A stretch of DNA of 64,000 nt from JAJKIV01 sp036741775 (GTDB lineage Bacteria; Gemmatimonadota; Gemmatimonadetes; Gemmatimonadales; Gemmatimonadaceae): contig DAINRQ010000001.1 in the NCBI GenBank assembly GCA_036741775.1, forward strand, positions 109,165 through 173,164, read 5' to 3'. A model generated the notes under the pieces. The model was not told where the DNA came from. It saw only the letters and a list, made by a program, of their open reading frames with translations, and made no database searches. Positions 43,986 through 52,641 of this stretch are shown piece by piece (within the stretch, counting starts at the first letter, position 1; every line of letters begins with the position of its first letter). The position numbers and the translations under genes are program-made.

Positions 43986-44203
43986 GCGCCGTGAGCGCCG
44001 TGAGCGCCGTGAGCGCCGTGAGCGCCGTGAGCGCCGTGAGNNNNNNNNNNNNNNNNNNNNNNNNNNNNNNNNNNNNNNNNNNNNNNNNNNNNNNNNNNNN
44101 NNNNNNNNNNNNNNNNNNNNNNNNNNNNNNNNNNNNNNNNCGTGAGCGCCGTGAGCGCCGTGAGCGCCGTGAGCGCCGTGAGCGCCGTGAGCGCCGTGAG
44201 CGC
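43986..44203. repeat. 9-bp tandem repeat array with assembly gap
   Basis: The unit GAGCGCCGT is repeated perfectly at least five times before and about six times after a 100-N gap (44041-44140). The array starts about 12 bases after the metallo-hydrolase stop. A run of identical 9-mers longer than the assembler could resolve explains the gap, so the real copy number is unknown. The unit length is a multiple of three, but no gene crosses the array. Confidence 0.85.
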
Positions 44204-44239
44204 CTCCCGCCCGTCGATTCCCGGTTCCCGATAATACCA

Positions 44240-44357
44240 CCGGTGATCGGCGGGATTCGCACCCGCATCTCGCCACCGGCCCCCCGCGATCATCGGCCCT
44301 CGTCAGGCAAAGGAATCCCGCGGCGGTGGCGTATTCTGATTGAACTACGATCTCCGG
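44240..44357 (-). tRNA. tRNA-like element with expanded anticodon arm
   Basis: On the minus strand CCGGAGATCG (5') pairs with CGATCACCGG (3') with one A/A mismatch, giving an acceptor-like stem. Inside are TA, a D-like arm GTTC-AATCA-GAAT, an anticodon-like stem CGCCACCG/CGGTGGCG enclosing about 45 bases, and a T-like arm GCGGG-TGCGAAT-CCCGC. The D loop lacks GG, and the T loop has G at the position of T55, so it is not a standard tRNA. The ~45-base insert resembles that of the neighbouring element at 44523-44644. It could be a degenerate tRNA, an intron-bearing tRNA, or a tRNA-mimicking Y RNA. Confidence 0.4.
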
Positions 44358-44522
44358 ACGACGCGCGGCAAAGGCCCATACGCGTCGGAAGTGAACATTC
44401 GGTTAGCGTGAAAGCGCGCGGATGAAGGGTCCAACTCGGCGCCTGGCTCGCCAATTCATGCCAGGCCGAAGGTGGCGGTAACCGAATCGGTGCGACCCGC
44501 GCACGTGCCGGGCGTGCTCGAT

Positions 44523-44644
44523 GAGACTGGCAGGATTCGAACCTGCGACCTCCCGATTAGCAGTCGATAACCCTCAGCCAGCGGCCCGTTAGGCGGACAA
44601 GGAACGGCAAGGGCGTGGTGCTCTGTCCACTGAGCTACAGTCTC
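44523..44644 (-). tRNA. tRNA-like gene, anticodon GCT, with ~50-nt insertion
   Basis: On the minus strand GAGACTG pairs perfectly with the terminal CAGTCTC. The D arm GCTC-AGTGGACA-GAGC and T arm GCAGG-TTCGAAT-CCTGC are canonical. The anticodon loop CTGCTAA (GCT, serine) is present. Between the D arm and this loop are about 50 extra bases. Removing bases between GAGCACC and CGACTGCTAATCGGG gives a 72-nt class I cloverleaf with a perfect CCCGA/TCGGG anticodon stem. A true tRNA-Ser would need a long variable arm, which is absent. No CCA is encoded. Functional status is uncertain. Confidence 0.45.
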
Positions 44645-44677
44645 GATACCGAGGAGCTTAGTCGCGCGTGCGTGTCA

Positions 44678-44751
44678 AGCCGCCGGAGAGAGTCGAACTC
44701 CCGACCTCCTGGGTCGTAGCCAGGTGCTCTCATCCACTGAGCTACGGCGGC
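44678..44751 (-). tRNA. tRNA-Arg (ACG)
   Basis: On the minus strand the cloverleaf is complete: acceptor GCCGCCG/CGGCGGC, D arm GCTC-AGTGGATGA-GAGC, anticodon arm CCTGG-CTACGAC-CCAGG with anticodon ACG (34-36), variable AGGTC, and T arm GGGAG-TTCGACT-CTCTC with one wobble pair. No CCA is encoded; the discriminator position is T (44678). It lies 33 bases upstream of the anomalous GCT element on the same strand, so the two are probably co-transcribed. Confidence 0.92.
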
Positions 44752-45561
44752 AGATGTGCGAGAGCCAAGATCATCCGGGACCGCAATGAAAGGATGAAAT
44801 TCGACTCTGACCCCGATTCCGGCGGCGCGACGGAAGCAGCATCGCTCACAGCCCAGGGAGTCGCGTTCGCCTAACGCTGCTGGCGCCACGCTCCCGCCGG
44901 CCGACGGAACGGGGGTTGGTGTCTTTCGGACCTCGGTTGTCAAACAGCGTGCATCCCGGATGCAAATCGCCCCACCTGGCACTTGCTGCGCAGGTGGGGC
45001 GATCGGGTCTCGCCTCTCTCGGGCGAGCGCGAACGTCACGGCATTCGCTTCGGCCCCGAGCCACCTGCGGTCTGATTCCTGTGATCGTACGTGTTGCGCA
45101 GCGGTTGCCCTTCCGCCTCGATCCACATGCGACGCGCCGAGATACGACCGGCGCTGAAGCGCGTGATCGTGCTCGCGCTCGATCGGCACAGGCCGGTCGG
45201 GCGGAGGTCAGCGAGTGGGAGGTAGACGGTCGGTTTCATGGGAAGCGATACGGTTGATTGGGTGCTCGTACGTCGATCTATGTGGTTCACGCGAGTCTCG
45301 GGCACAAAGGTCCGACCCGCCCAGGTGACTAGCCAGACCCGCCGACGGTCCGATAGGTCACAAACACAAAGTCGCGCCTCGACGCTCGCTCGGCCGTGCG
45401 GTGTACGGTCGAGGTGGTACATCCGCCGCGGCGGCGAAGTACCGTGAGCATCGGGACGCGACTCCCAGGGCGCGCACACTAGCACGGTCTGGATTCCTTG
45501 TCAAGACTCAATCTTGTACGCCGCTCAGAACACCGTTGGGGTGCCCCCCTCACCACGCACC
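44752..45561. other. 810-bp region without a convincing gene
   Basis: This stretch between tRNA-Arg and cydA contains a REP-like piece GAAATTCGACTCTGACCCC (44796-44814) and a strong hairpin (44966-45003). A doubtful minus-strand frame (45239 to 45036, 67 codons, starting MKPTVYLPLADL) has no ribosome-binding site and no recognised domain. The cydA promoter and leader should lie in its last 100 bases. Confidence 0.5.
44966..45003. terminator. Strong 13-bp hairpin
   Basis: ATCGCCCCACCTG (44966-44978) pairs perfectly with CAGGTGGGGCGAT (44991-45003) around a 12-base loop. There is no T run on either side. It lies 33 bases past the end of a doubtful small minus-strand frame and upstream of the tRNA genes, so it may insulate the tRNA operon. 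Confidence 0.45.
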
Positions 45562-46860
45562 ATGACCGACCTGCTCGCCGCGCGCAGCCAGATGGCCATG
45601 TCGCTCGCCTTCCACATCATCTTCTCGGTGATTGGAATCGCACTGCCGCTCCTCATGGTCATCGCCGAATGGCGATGGATGCGCACCGGCGAAGCGCAGT
45701 ATCTCGACCTCGCGAAGCGATGGTCCAAGGGGGCCGCCATCCTCTTCGCCGTCGGCGCCGTGTCCGGCACCGTGCTCTCCTTCGAGCTCGGCCTCCTCTG
45801 GCCGAACTTCATGCGCTTCGCCGGGCCGATCATCGGCATGCCGTTCTCGCTCGAGGGATTTGCGTTCTTCACCGAGGCGATCTTCCTCGGACTCTACCTC
45901 TACGGCTGGGACCGCATCGGGCGACGCGCGCACCTCGCGTCCGGCATCATCGTCGCGGTGAGTGGCGTGCTGTCGGGCATCTTCGTCGTGATCGCGAACG
46001 CGTGGATGAACACGCCAACCGGCTTCACGATAGTCGACGGCCAGGCGGTGGACGTCCGTCCGTTCGCGGCGATGGCGAACCGGGCCGCGTTCTCGCAAAC
46101 GCTCCACATGACGCTCGCCGCCTATGCCGCCACCGGGCTCGCCGTCGCCGGGATCCACGCGATCAAGATCCTCCGCGGAAGCACGAACCCGTTTCATCGC
46201 CGCGCGCTCGCCATCGCGCTCGTGGTCGGCGCGCCTGCTTCAGTCCTCCAACCACTCTCCGGAGATCTGAGCGCTCGCATGGTAGCCGAGACGCAACCGG
46301 TGAAGCTCGCGGCCCTCGAGGGACAGTTCGAGACAGAACGTGGCGCGCCGCTTCGTATTGGCGGATGGCCCGATGAGGAACGTGGGGAGACACGCTGGGC
46401 GATCGAGCTTCCCTATATGCTCTCGCTGCTGGCCTTCCACGACCCGAACGCCGAGGTGCGCGGGCTGAACGCCTTCCCGCGCGACGAGTGGCCGCCGGTG
46501 GCCATCGTCCACGTCGCGTTCCAGATCATGGTAGCGTTAGGCACCTACATGGCACTGGTGAGCCTCTGGGCCGGCTGGCGATGGTGGCGTGGGCGGTCGA
46601 GCACGGCGCTGGCCCAGGATCGCCTGCTGCTTCGTGCCCTGGCGGTCGCGACGCCCATGGGGTTCATCGCCATCGAGGCCGGCTGGACCGTGACCGAGGT
46701 GGGCCGCCAGCCCTGGATCATCCAAGGCATTCTGCGCACTGCGGATGCGGTCACGCCGATGCCCGGACTCATCGTGCCGTTCCTCGTCTTCACGTTCCTC
46801 TACATCGTGCTCGGCGTCATCGTCGTGTACATGCTCCGGCAGCACATCGGTCGCGTGTAA
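45562..46860 (+). CDS. cydA: Cytochrome bd ubiquinol oxidase subunit I
   Basis: The 432-residue membrane subunit begins MTDLLAARSQMAMSLAFHI, with the N-terminal heme-ligand His in SLAFHIIFS. It carries the family signatures GPIIGMPFSLEGFAFFTEAIF (seen as PFSLEGFAFFTEAIF) and EVGRQPWIIQGILRT. It oxidises quinol and reduces O2 at high affinity in the membrane. The quinol-binding Q loop is short, as in the cyanide-insensitive/CIO-type branch. ATG 45562 is preferred over TTG 45514 because family members begin at this methionine. The cydB start overlaps the stop by one base. Confidence 0.95.
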   Translation: MTDLLAARSQMAMSLAFHIIFSVIGIALPLLMVIAEWRWMRTGEAQYLDLAKRWSKGAAILFAVGAVSGTVLSFELGLLWPNFMRFAGPIIGMPFSLEGFAFFTEAIFLGLYLYGWDRIGRRAHLASGIIVAVSGVLSGIFVVIANAWMNTPTGFTIVDGQAVDVRPFAAMANRAAFSQTLHMTLAAYAATGLAVAGIHAIKILRGSTNPFHRRALAIALVVGAPASVLQPLSGDLSARMVAETQPVKLAALEGQFETERGAPLRIGGWPDEERGETRWAIELPYMLSLLAFHDPNAEVRGLNAFPRDEWPPVAIVHVAFQIMVALGTYMALVSLWAGWRWWRGRSSTALAQDRLLLRALAVATPMGFIAIEAGWTVTEVGRQPWIIQGILRTADAVTPMPGLIVPFLVFTFLYIVLGVIVVYMLRQHIGRV

Positions 46861-47978
46861 TGATCGAACTCCTCCGGGACCTCACCATCGCGGAAGTGAC
46901 GGCGTGGGTGATCGTCGTCGCGCTCAACGCGTACGTGCTCTTCGGCGGGGCGGACTTCGGCGGCGGAGTGTGGGACCTGTTCGCGTCGGGAGCTCGGCGG
47001 GAGAAGCAGCGCACGCTCATCTCGAACGCGATCGGGCCCATCTGGGAAGCGAATCACGTCTGGCTCATCGTCGTCGTGGTGCTGCTCTTCGTGTGCTTCC
47101 CGCGTGCCTTCTCGGGGCTCTCGACGATCCTCCACATCCCCCTCTCGCTCATGCTCATCGGGATCGTGCTGCGGGGGTCGGCGTTCGTGTTCCGCGCCTA
47201 CTCGTACGGCCCGCGCACGGAGCAGCGGCGCTGGGGACAGGTATTCGCCGTCTCCAGTCTGATTACGCCGATCGTGCTCGGCATCTGCGTTGGCGCAGTC
47301 GTCTCCGGCGGTGTCGGCGACGCATTGTCGTCGATCGACGTCTCGGCGACGGAGCCACTCGGGGTTCGGCCCTCGGTCGGTACAGGAGCGGCGACGACCG
47401 CGCCCGACTTCGCGTCGCTCTACGTGCGGCCGTGGCTCACGCCGTTCGCCGCCGCGGTCGGCGCGATGACGCTCGCCCTGTTCTCGTTTCTCGCGGCGGT
47501 GTACCTCACCGTCGAGGCCGAGGGCGACACGGAGCTCCAGCACGACTTCAGGCAGCGCGCGTTGCTCGCCGCCGGTGCCTCACTCACAACCGCACTCATC
47601 GCACTCGTCGTGGGTGGCCTCCGCGGCGGCGTGATGGGGCGGCTCGTGGGGACCGGGTGGTCGCTCCCGCTGCTGTCGGCGTCCGCGCTGGCCGCGGGGG
47701 TCGCCATCATGGCGCTCGTTCAGCGGCGCTATCGGCTCGCGCGCCTCGCGGCCGGCGCCCAGGTCACCCTGATCCTCTGGGGGTGGGCACTCGCGCAGTT
47801 CCCCCTCATCGTCCCGCCGAACCTAACGATCGATGACTCGGCCGCACCGGGCCGAGTGTTGGCGCAGACGCTCCTGGTGCTCGCCGGAGGCGCGGTGATT
47901 CTCATCCCGTCACTCTGGTACCTCCTCAAGGTGTTCAAGACGGGCAGGAATCGTGAGTCGGAGGTCGAACGTCGGTAG
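46860..47978 (+). CDS. cydB: Cytochrome bd ubiquinol oxidase subunit II
   Basis: The 372-residue protein has about nine membrane helices and the CydB signatures LFGGADFGGGVWDLFA, ISNAIGPIWEANHVWL and GIVLRGSAFVFRAYS. It pairs with CydA to form the bd oxidase. ATG 46860 overlaps the cydA stop. No small CydX-type gene or cydDC export genes are seen downstream; a convergent lipoprotein gene follows. A low-complexity C-terminus (KTGRNRESEVERR) is normal. Confidence 0.93.
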   Translation: MIELLRDLTIAEVTAWVIVVALNAYVLFGGADFGGGVWDLFASGARREKQRTLISNAIGPIWEANHVWLIVVVVLLFVCFPRAFSGLSTILHIPLSLMLIGIVLRGSAFVFRAYSYGPRTEQRRWGQVFAVSSLITPIVLGICVGAVVSGGVGDALSSIDVSATEPLGVRPSVGTGAATTAPDFASLYVRPWLTPFAAAVGAMTLALFSFLAAVYLTVEAEGDTELQHDFRQRALLAAGASLTTALIALVVGGLRGGVMGRLVGTGWSLPLLSASALAAGVAIMALVQRRYRLARLAAGAQVTLILWGWALAQFPLIVPPNLTIDDSAAPGRVLAQTLLVLAGGAVILIPSLWYLLKVFKTGRNRESEVERR

Positions 47979-48003
47979 TCGGTCGCCGGGAACCTCCGAC
48001 CCT

Positions 48004-48504
48004 TCATTTCTTGAAGAGCGTGACCCACCAGGGGTGATCGGCCGTTTTGCTGTCAATCGTCACCATGACCCAGACTCCCTGGTAAGGCGAACCAGCGGGC
48101 GGCGTGAACGTCACGACGTAAGGACCGCCCTCGAGCTGCGGCAGCACGAACTCTCCGTTCGCGTTCGTCGTCACCTCGGCGGCCACGGCCCCCGTCGTTG
48201 GCGGCGATGTGCTGAGGTCGGTCACCGGGAGCGCGGCGACGCGGACTCCCGCGACCCGAACCGAGTTGACGAGCGTGTCGGGCCCGTTCGGGCGGGTCAG
48301 CTCGCTCGAGCGAACGACGCCGCGGATGTAACCTGGCGTCGCCTCGGCGGTCCCCGGAGGGACCGGACTCCCCGCGGAATCCGTTGCGGTGGCCTGTGTG
48401 AGGCCCTGGAGTTCGAGTTGCGGTACGCGAGTCGGCGATTCACAGCCCGCGTAAACCGCGGCCGCGACCAGGGTTATTCCGAGAAGACGCTTCGACTGGC
48501 TCAC
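48004..48504 (-). CDS. Lipoprotein with carboxypeptidase-regulatory-like domain
   Basis: The 166-residue protein has a signal peptide and lipobox (AAAVYAGC). A β-sandwich-like segment follows (IRGVVRSSELTRPNGPDTL ... VTTNANGEFVLPQLEGGPYV), which fits the carboxypeptidase regulatory-like fold common in surface proteins. GTG 48504 has GGAGAG 7 bases upstream and is preferred over the longer frame. It converges with cydB and diverges from the Kelch gene at 48673. No specific function is assigned. Confidence 0.75.
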   Translation of the reverse strand: MSQSKRLLGITLVAAAVYAGCESPTRVPQLELQGLTQATATDSAGSPVPPGTAEATPGYIRGVVRSSELTRPNGPDTLVNSVRVAGVRVAALPVTDLSTSPPTTGAVAAEVTTNANGEFVLPQLEGGPYVVTFTPPAGSPYQGVWVMVTIDSKTADHPWWVTLFKK

Positions 48505-48672
48505 AATCGACTCTCCGGGATGGGGTTGCGGTCGTACGTTGTACCCCGCGATGCTCCGTCGCGTCACCGTCGCCGCCGCAGTGCTGCGCGACGACTGACG
48601 TGCGTCCCTTCACGGCGTGGATTGGTCCCACGTCAATAGCGGAGGAGGGCACGCTTCGGGCAGACTCGGCGG

Positions 48673-50142
48673 ATGCTGACAGGTCTCTCACGGGCGCTCG
48701 GCGCGCTCACGATTTTGGCGACACTCTCCATCGCCGGACGCGTTGCAGTGCCCCGGCTCGAGCTCGAACGGGGGGTGGCGTCTGCGGCGGACGCACCAGC
48801 CCCCTCCCATCTCGAAGCGGTGGCGTTCGACGCCGCTCGGCGCCGACTCGTGCTGTTCGGCGGCTCGCGCCGTCCCGACTCGGTGTGGGTCGAGTCGAAC
48901 GACACGTGGGAGTGGGACGGGGCGCAATGGCATCTCATGCCGTTGGTGCGTGACGAGCCCGGACCGAGGCGCGCACACGCTCTCGCCTATGACCCTGGCG
49001 AGCGACGAGTCGTGCTGGTCGGCGGGGTCCGAACTCGCGACAGTGGGATCGGCGACGACACGTTCGACGACAGCTGGACCTACGACGGCCGGCGTTGGGA
49101 ACGCGGCCCCGCCATCCCCATCATGTCGGGCCACGGCCTCGTATACGATGCCTCCGCGCGTACGATGTTGCTGCTCGGCTACGTGGGTCGCGAGGTGCAC
49201 GACGCTCGGCGACTCGTGGTCTGGCGACGGACGCCTAACGGGTGGGCGTTCGCGGACTCGGCCGGACCGCGGATCGCCGGCCTCGTGCGCGCGGCGTACG
49301 ACACCAGGCGATCGGTGCTCGTCGTACCGGTGCTGAACGGTTCGAGCTCGCGCGTGTGGGAGTGGAATGGGACGCGCTGGCGTGACGTCGACGCGCCCGG
49401 GCCGTCGCCGCGGAGCCGGCACGCGCTCGCTTACGATGGGCGAAGCGGGCGGGTCGTACTCGTCGGCGGACGCGACGACGCGTCTCGCGACATGTTGGGC
49501 GACGCGTGGGCGTGGGACGGTGCACGGTGGACGCAACTGGCCGCCGGCGCCGGCGCGCCTGAGGCCCGGGCGAGCGCTGCGCTCGTCGCGGATGCCGATT
49601 CCGGCCGACTCCTGCTTTTCGGCGGTGTCGTTCCTCAGCGGGGAATGGTGGCCGACCTGTGGGTGTGGTCGCACTCGGGCTGGGCGCAGTGGAATTCCGG
49701 TGGTGGGGCTGGGCAACAGGGTGTCGCACCCCTGTTCTCCACGGTACGCGGTTCTTTCATCGGCGTGTCGGTAGCGGACCTCGACGCGAGCATCCGTTGG
49801 TACCGGGAGAAGTTCGGCCTCGAGGTCATCATGGGGCCGTCCAGACATGAGAAATCGACGGCGGTTGCTCTGTCGGGGGGGGGCCTGACCGTCGAGCTCG
49901 TGCATAACGCGGACGCCGTGCCGCTCTCGAAAGCCGCGCCGTCGATCACCCGGAACTACCTGGTTCACGGGATCTTCAAGACGGGGATCGTCGTGGAGGA
50001 TTTCGACAAAGTGATCGCGACGCTCCGTGCGCGCGGCGTGCGCATCGCGATCGGTCCGTTCGCCGCGACAGCGCAACAGCCGGCGAACGCGATCATCCAG
50101 GACAACGAAGGGAACTACATTCAGTTCTTCGGTGCCCCATGA
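48673..50142 (+). CDS. Kelch-repeat / VOC (glyoxalase-fold) fusion protein
   Basis: The 489-residue protein begins with a signal-like segment (LGALTILATLSIAGRVAV). It then has five or six Kelch-type blades, each with an 'R..H.l.yD...r.vvlfGG' strand pair and a 'D.W.w.g..W' strand, for example HALAYDPGERRVVLVGGVR and DAWAWDGARWTQLAAG. From about residue 360 it becomes a vicinal-oxygen-chelate domain: FIGVSVADLDASIRWYREKF, VALSGGGLTVELVH and IIQDNEGNYIQFFGAP. The fusion has no internal stop or shift. The last bases overlap the start of the next Kelch gene (ATGA), so the two are translationally coupled. Confidence 0.85.
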   Translation: MLTGLSRALGALTILATLSIAGRVAVPRLELERGVASAADAPAPSHLEAVAFDAARRRLVLFGGSRRPDSVWVESNDTWEWDGAQWHLMPLVRDEPGPRRAHALAYDPGERRVVLVGGVRTRDSGIGDDTFDDSWTYDGRRWERGPAIPIMSGHGLVYDASARTMLLLGYVGREVHDARRLVVWRRTPNGWAFADSAGPRIAGLVRAAYDTRRSVLVVPVLNGSSSRVWEWNGTRWRDVDAPGPSPRSRHALAYDGRSGRVVLVGGRDDASRDMLGDAWAWDGARWTQLAAGAGAPEARASAALVADADSGRLLLFGGVVPQRGMVADLWVWSHSGWAQWNSGGGAGQQGVAPLFSTVRGSFIGVSVADLDASIRWYREKFGLEVIMGPSRHEKSTAVALSGGGLTVELVHNADAVPLSKAAPSITRNYLVHGIFKTGIVVEDFDKVIATLRARGVRIAIGPFAATAQQPANAIIQDNEGNYIQFFGAP

Positions 50143-52571
50143 AGCGGATGACACTCGGGCTCGTCGCGGTGCCACTCGCTCTTCCGGCGCAGACCGTCGC
50201 CTGGCCCGCGCCGCGGTCGGCGCACGGAATGGTGTGGCACACTCGGCTCGGGGAGACGCTCCTCATGGGTGGCGCCGCCGGGGACAGTGCTCTGTGGTCG
50301 TGGAACGGCACGCAATGGCGCCGCGCGGCCGTCGGCCGGCCGGCGGACCGGGGCCATTTCGGATTCGCATATGACGCCGTCCGGAACCGCCTGGTGGTTC
50401 ATGGCGGTACTCCGCCAGGATCCGGCACGCGAGCGACTGGTCTCTCCGGTGAAACCTGGGAGTGGGATACGCGCAGCTGGCGGCGGATGGCCGAAGCCGG
50501 CGGTCCCGGCAAGCGTGACCACCACGCGATGGTCTACGATCCCGTTAGGCGCGAGGTCGTGCTGTTCGGTGGATCCGATTCGGCCGGCCGCAACCTCGCG
50601 GACACATGGGGCTGGAACGGGCGCAGCTGGCGGAAGCTCGCCGACGGTGGACCGGCGGCGCGCGCGACGCACCGTCTCGTGTTCGATGTCGGACGCGCGG
50701 TCGTCGTGATGTACGGTGGGTGGGGCGATAGCGGCGTTCTGAACGACACCTGGGAGTGGAACGGGGAGCGATGGCAGCGCACGGCCGACGGGCCTCCGGC
50801 CCGCTTTGCTACGCGTCTGGCGTATGACACGGCTCGCCGGCGCACGGTCCTCTTCGCGGGACGCAGTGCTGCCGACTTCAGCGACACCTGGGAGTACGAC
50901 GGCCGCGACTGGAGGCGGATCGAGGTCGCTGGGCCGTCCGAACGGAACGTCCACGAGCTCGTGTACGATCCGCGTGCGCGCGCCGTACTCGCATTCGGTG
51001 GCTTCCATTCGGGCATCCGGTTCAACGACCTCTGGTCGTTCGACGGCGCCACGTGGACGCAGATCCCGCGCCCCGACGCACGTGCGCCGACCGGGGCGTA
51101 CGCGGCGCGAGGCCCGCACGCGGTGGGGTATCGCGTGATCAATCACTGGGATTCGACGCGCGCCGTCGCACCCACGCGTGATTTCGAGGGACGCCTGAAT
51201 GCATCGGCACGCGCCACGCCCGTGCAGGTCAGCGTGTGGTATCCCGCCGTCGCCGGCGGGACACCTATGCGACGTGCCGAGTACTTCGCCGTGAGTGGCA
51301 AGCGCGAGACGCTCACGCCTGTCACAGAGGCCGACGTCCGTGCAGCAAGCCAGAACGACGTCGGCACAGCGCGCTTCGGACTCGGCATCGAGTTGCCGCC
51401 ACGCGTCGCGGACTCACTCGCGCAGTTGCCCATGGCTGCCATTCGTGACGCGCGGCCCGCAGATGGACGCTTCCCCCTGATTGTCGGGGCGCTCGGCGGG
51501 CCGTCCGACGGAATCGGCGAGTATCTGGCGTCACACGGGTATGTCGTCGTGTCGACACCGGACCTCGTCGCGACCGTGACGGCGCAGGTGAATCGCCCGG
51601 GCGTCGCCCTCGAGACGGCGACGCGCAACATGGAGGTCATCCACGGACTCGCTCGGCGTCTCCCATTCGTTGACGACGCACGCCTCGGCCTGCTCGGCGT
51701 CAACTTCGGCGGGTTGGCTGCACTCACGCATCAGATGCGCAACATGAGCGCCGATGCGGTCGTGAGCCTCGACGGCTGGGAGCTCAAGGCGGGGACCTCG
51801 AGCTCACTGCTGTCGTCGCCGTTTTACGAGCCGTCGCGCGTCCGTGTCCCCTACCTCGCGTTCTCGCAGGACAACGCGCCGAACCCGGGGCTCACGTTCA
51901 GTGACACGGTGTTCCGCAGCCTGACGTACTCCCCTCGTTCTGCGTACGTGATCCGCGACATGGAGCACGCGCACCTCCTGTCGAACCTCCTGCCATTTCC
52001 TCAGCTCACAGCGGAACGGCGGTTGGGTTACGACTTCGTGTGGCGGACGGTGCGTGCGTTCTTCGACGCGAACGTGAGGCGGGACACCGCAGCGGCCGCG
52101 TTCGTGGCGCGTTCGGCGGTCGAGAATGGATACCCGGCATGGCTCGTCAAGCTCGAGCGAAAGGATCGTGCATTCGCGCCCATTCCGACTGGCGAGGAGG
52201 TCGAGCAGATCGCCATGCGCGGCGAAGTCGAGAGGCTGGCGGGGATCTATCGGCGAGCGCGCGCTGAGAACCCCGCGGCGGTCGTCGCGAGCGTGCAGAC
52301 GCTGAACCTTTTCGCGTTCCGATTCATCCGCCGCGGCGACACGACGGCGGCGATCGGGTTCAACGAGCTCGCGCACGAGATGTTCCCGACGTCCACGCAT
52401 GCGGCGAACAATCTCGGGAACACCTACCGGGATGCCGGGCGGATGTCGCGAGCGATCGAGCTGTGGGAGAAGGCGCTGACGCTGATCGAGGCAGATACGG
52501 ATCTGCCTCTGGCGGAAAAGGCACCTTCACGGACGGCGATCGAGGGGAAGATCAAGCAGGCCAGGCCCTGA
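50139..52571 (+). CDS. Kelch / alpha-beta hydrolase / TPR fusion protein
   Basis: The 810-residue protein has Kelch-like repeats in the first ~310 residues (FGFAYDAVRNRLVVHGG, HAMVYDPVRREVVLFGG, ending in WTQIPRPD). An alpha/beta-hydrolase domain then resembles dienelactone-hydrolase or PAF-acetylhydrolase-like proteins: PLIVGALGGPSDGIGEYLAS, then LGLLGVNFGGLAALTHQM. The nucleophile elbow is G-V-N-F-G, so Asn replaces the expected Ser, which would disable normal hydrolysis. A short TPR-like C-terminus (AANNLGNTYRDAGRMSRAI) follows. The start is a 4-nt overlap with the preceding Kelch-VOC gene. The role is unknown; a binding rather than catalytic function is likely. Confidence 0.8.
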   Translation: MKRMTLGLVAVPLALPAQTVAWPAPRSAHGMVWHTRLGETLLMGGAAGDSALWSWNGTQWRRAAVGRPADRGHFGFAYDAVRNRLVVHGGTPPGSGTRATGLSGETWEWDTRSWRRMAEAGGPGKRDHHAMVYDPVRREVVLFGGSDSAGRNLADTWGWNGRSWRKLADGGPAARATHRLVFDVGRAVVVMYGGWGDSGVLNDTWEWNGERWQRTADGPPARFATRLAYDTARRRTVLFAGRSAADFSDTWEYDGRDWRRIEVAGPSERNVHELVYDPRARAVLAFGGFHSGIRFNDLWSFDGATWTQIPRPDARAPTGAYAARGPHAVGYRVINHWDSTRAVAPTRDFEGRLNASARATPVQVSVWYPAVAGGTPMRRAEYFAVSGKRETLTPVTEADVRAASQNDVGTARFGLGIELPPRVADSLAQLPMAAIRDARPADGRFPLIVGALGGPSDGIGEYLASHGYVVVSTPDLVATVTAQVNRPGVALETATRNMEVIHGLARRLPFVDDARLGLLGVNFGGLAALTHQMRNMSADAVVSLDGWELKAGTSSSLLSSPFYEPSRVRVPYLAFSQDNAPNPGLTFSDTVFRSLTYSPRSAYVIRDMEHAHLLSNLLPFPQLTAERRLGYDFVWRTVRAFFDANVRRDTAAAAFVARSAVENGYPAWLVKLERKDRAFAPIPTGEEVEQIAMRGEVERLAGIYRRARAENPAAVVASVQTLNLFAFRFIRRGDTTAAIGFNELAHEMFPTSTHAANNLGNTYRDAGRMSRAIELWEKALTLIEADTDLPLAEKAPSRTAIEGKIKQARP

Positions 52572-52641
52572 GAACGGCGATGTTTGCTGGCAGCTGATGC
52601 GGGGAGCTGTAGGGTAACGGCAACCGCGTGGGCCCAGGTGA

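Noticed and set aside
43986..44203. CRISPR array
   Set aside because: The repeats are 9 bp, directly abutting, with no spacers.
44523..44644. tRNA with a group I intron
   Set aside because: The insert is about 50 bases, far too short for a group I intron, and lies in the anticodon stem rather than the loop.
45036..45485. A 149-codon minus-strand gene before cydA
   Set aside because: No ribosome-binding site, no recognisable domain and shadow-like composition. Only the last 67 codons look even faintly gene-like, and this is noted in the region entry.
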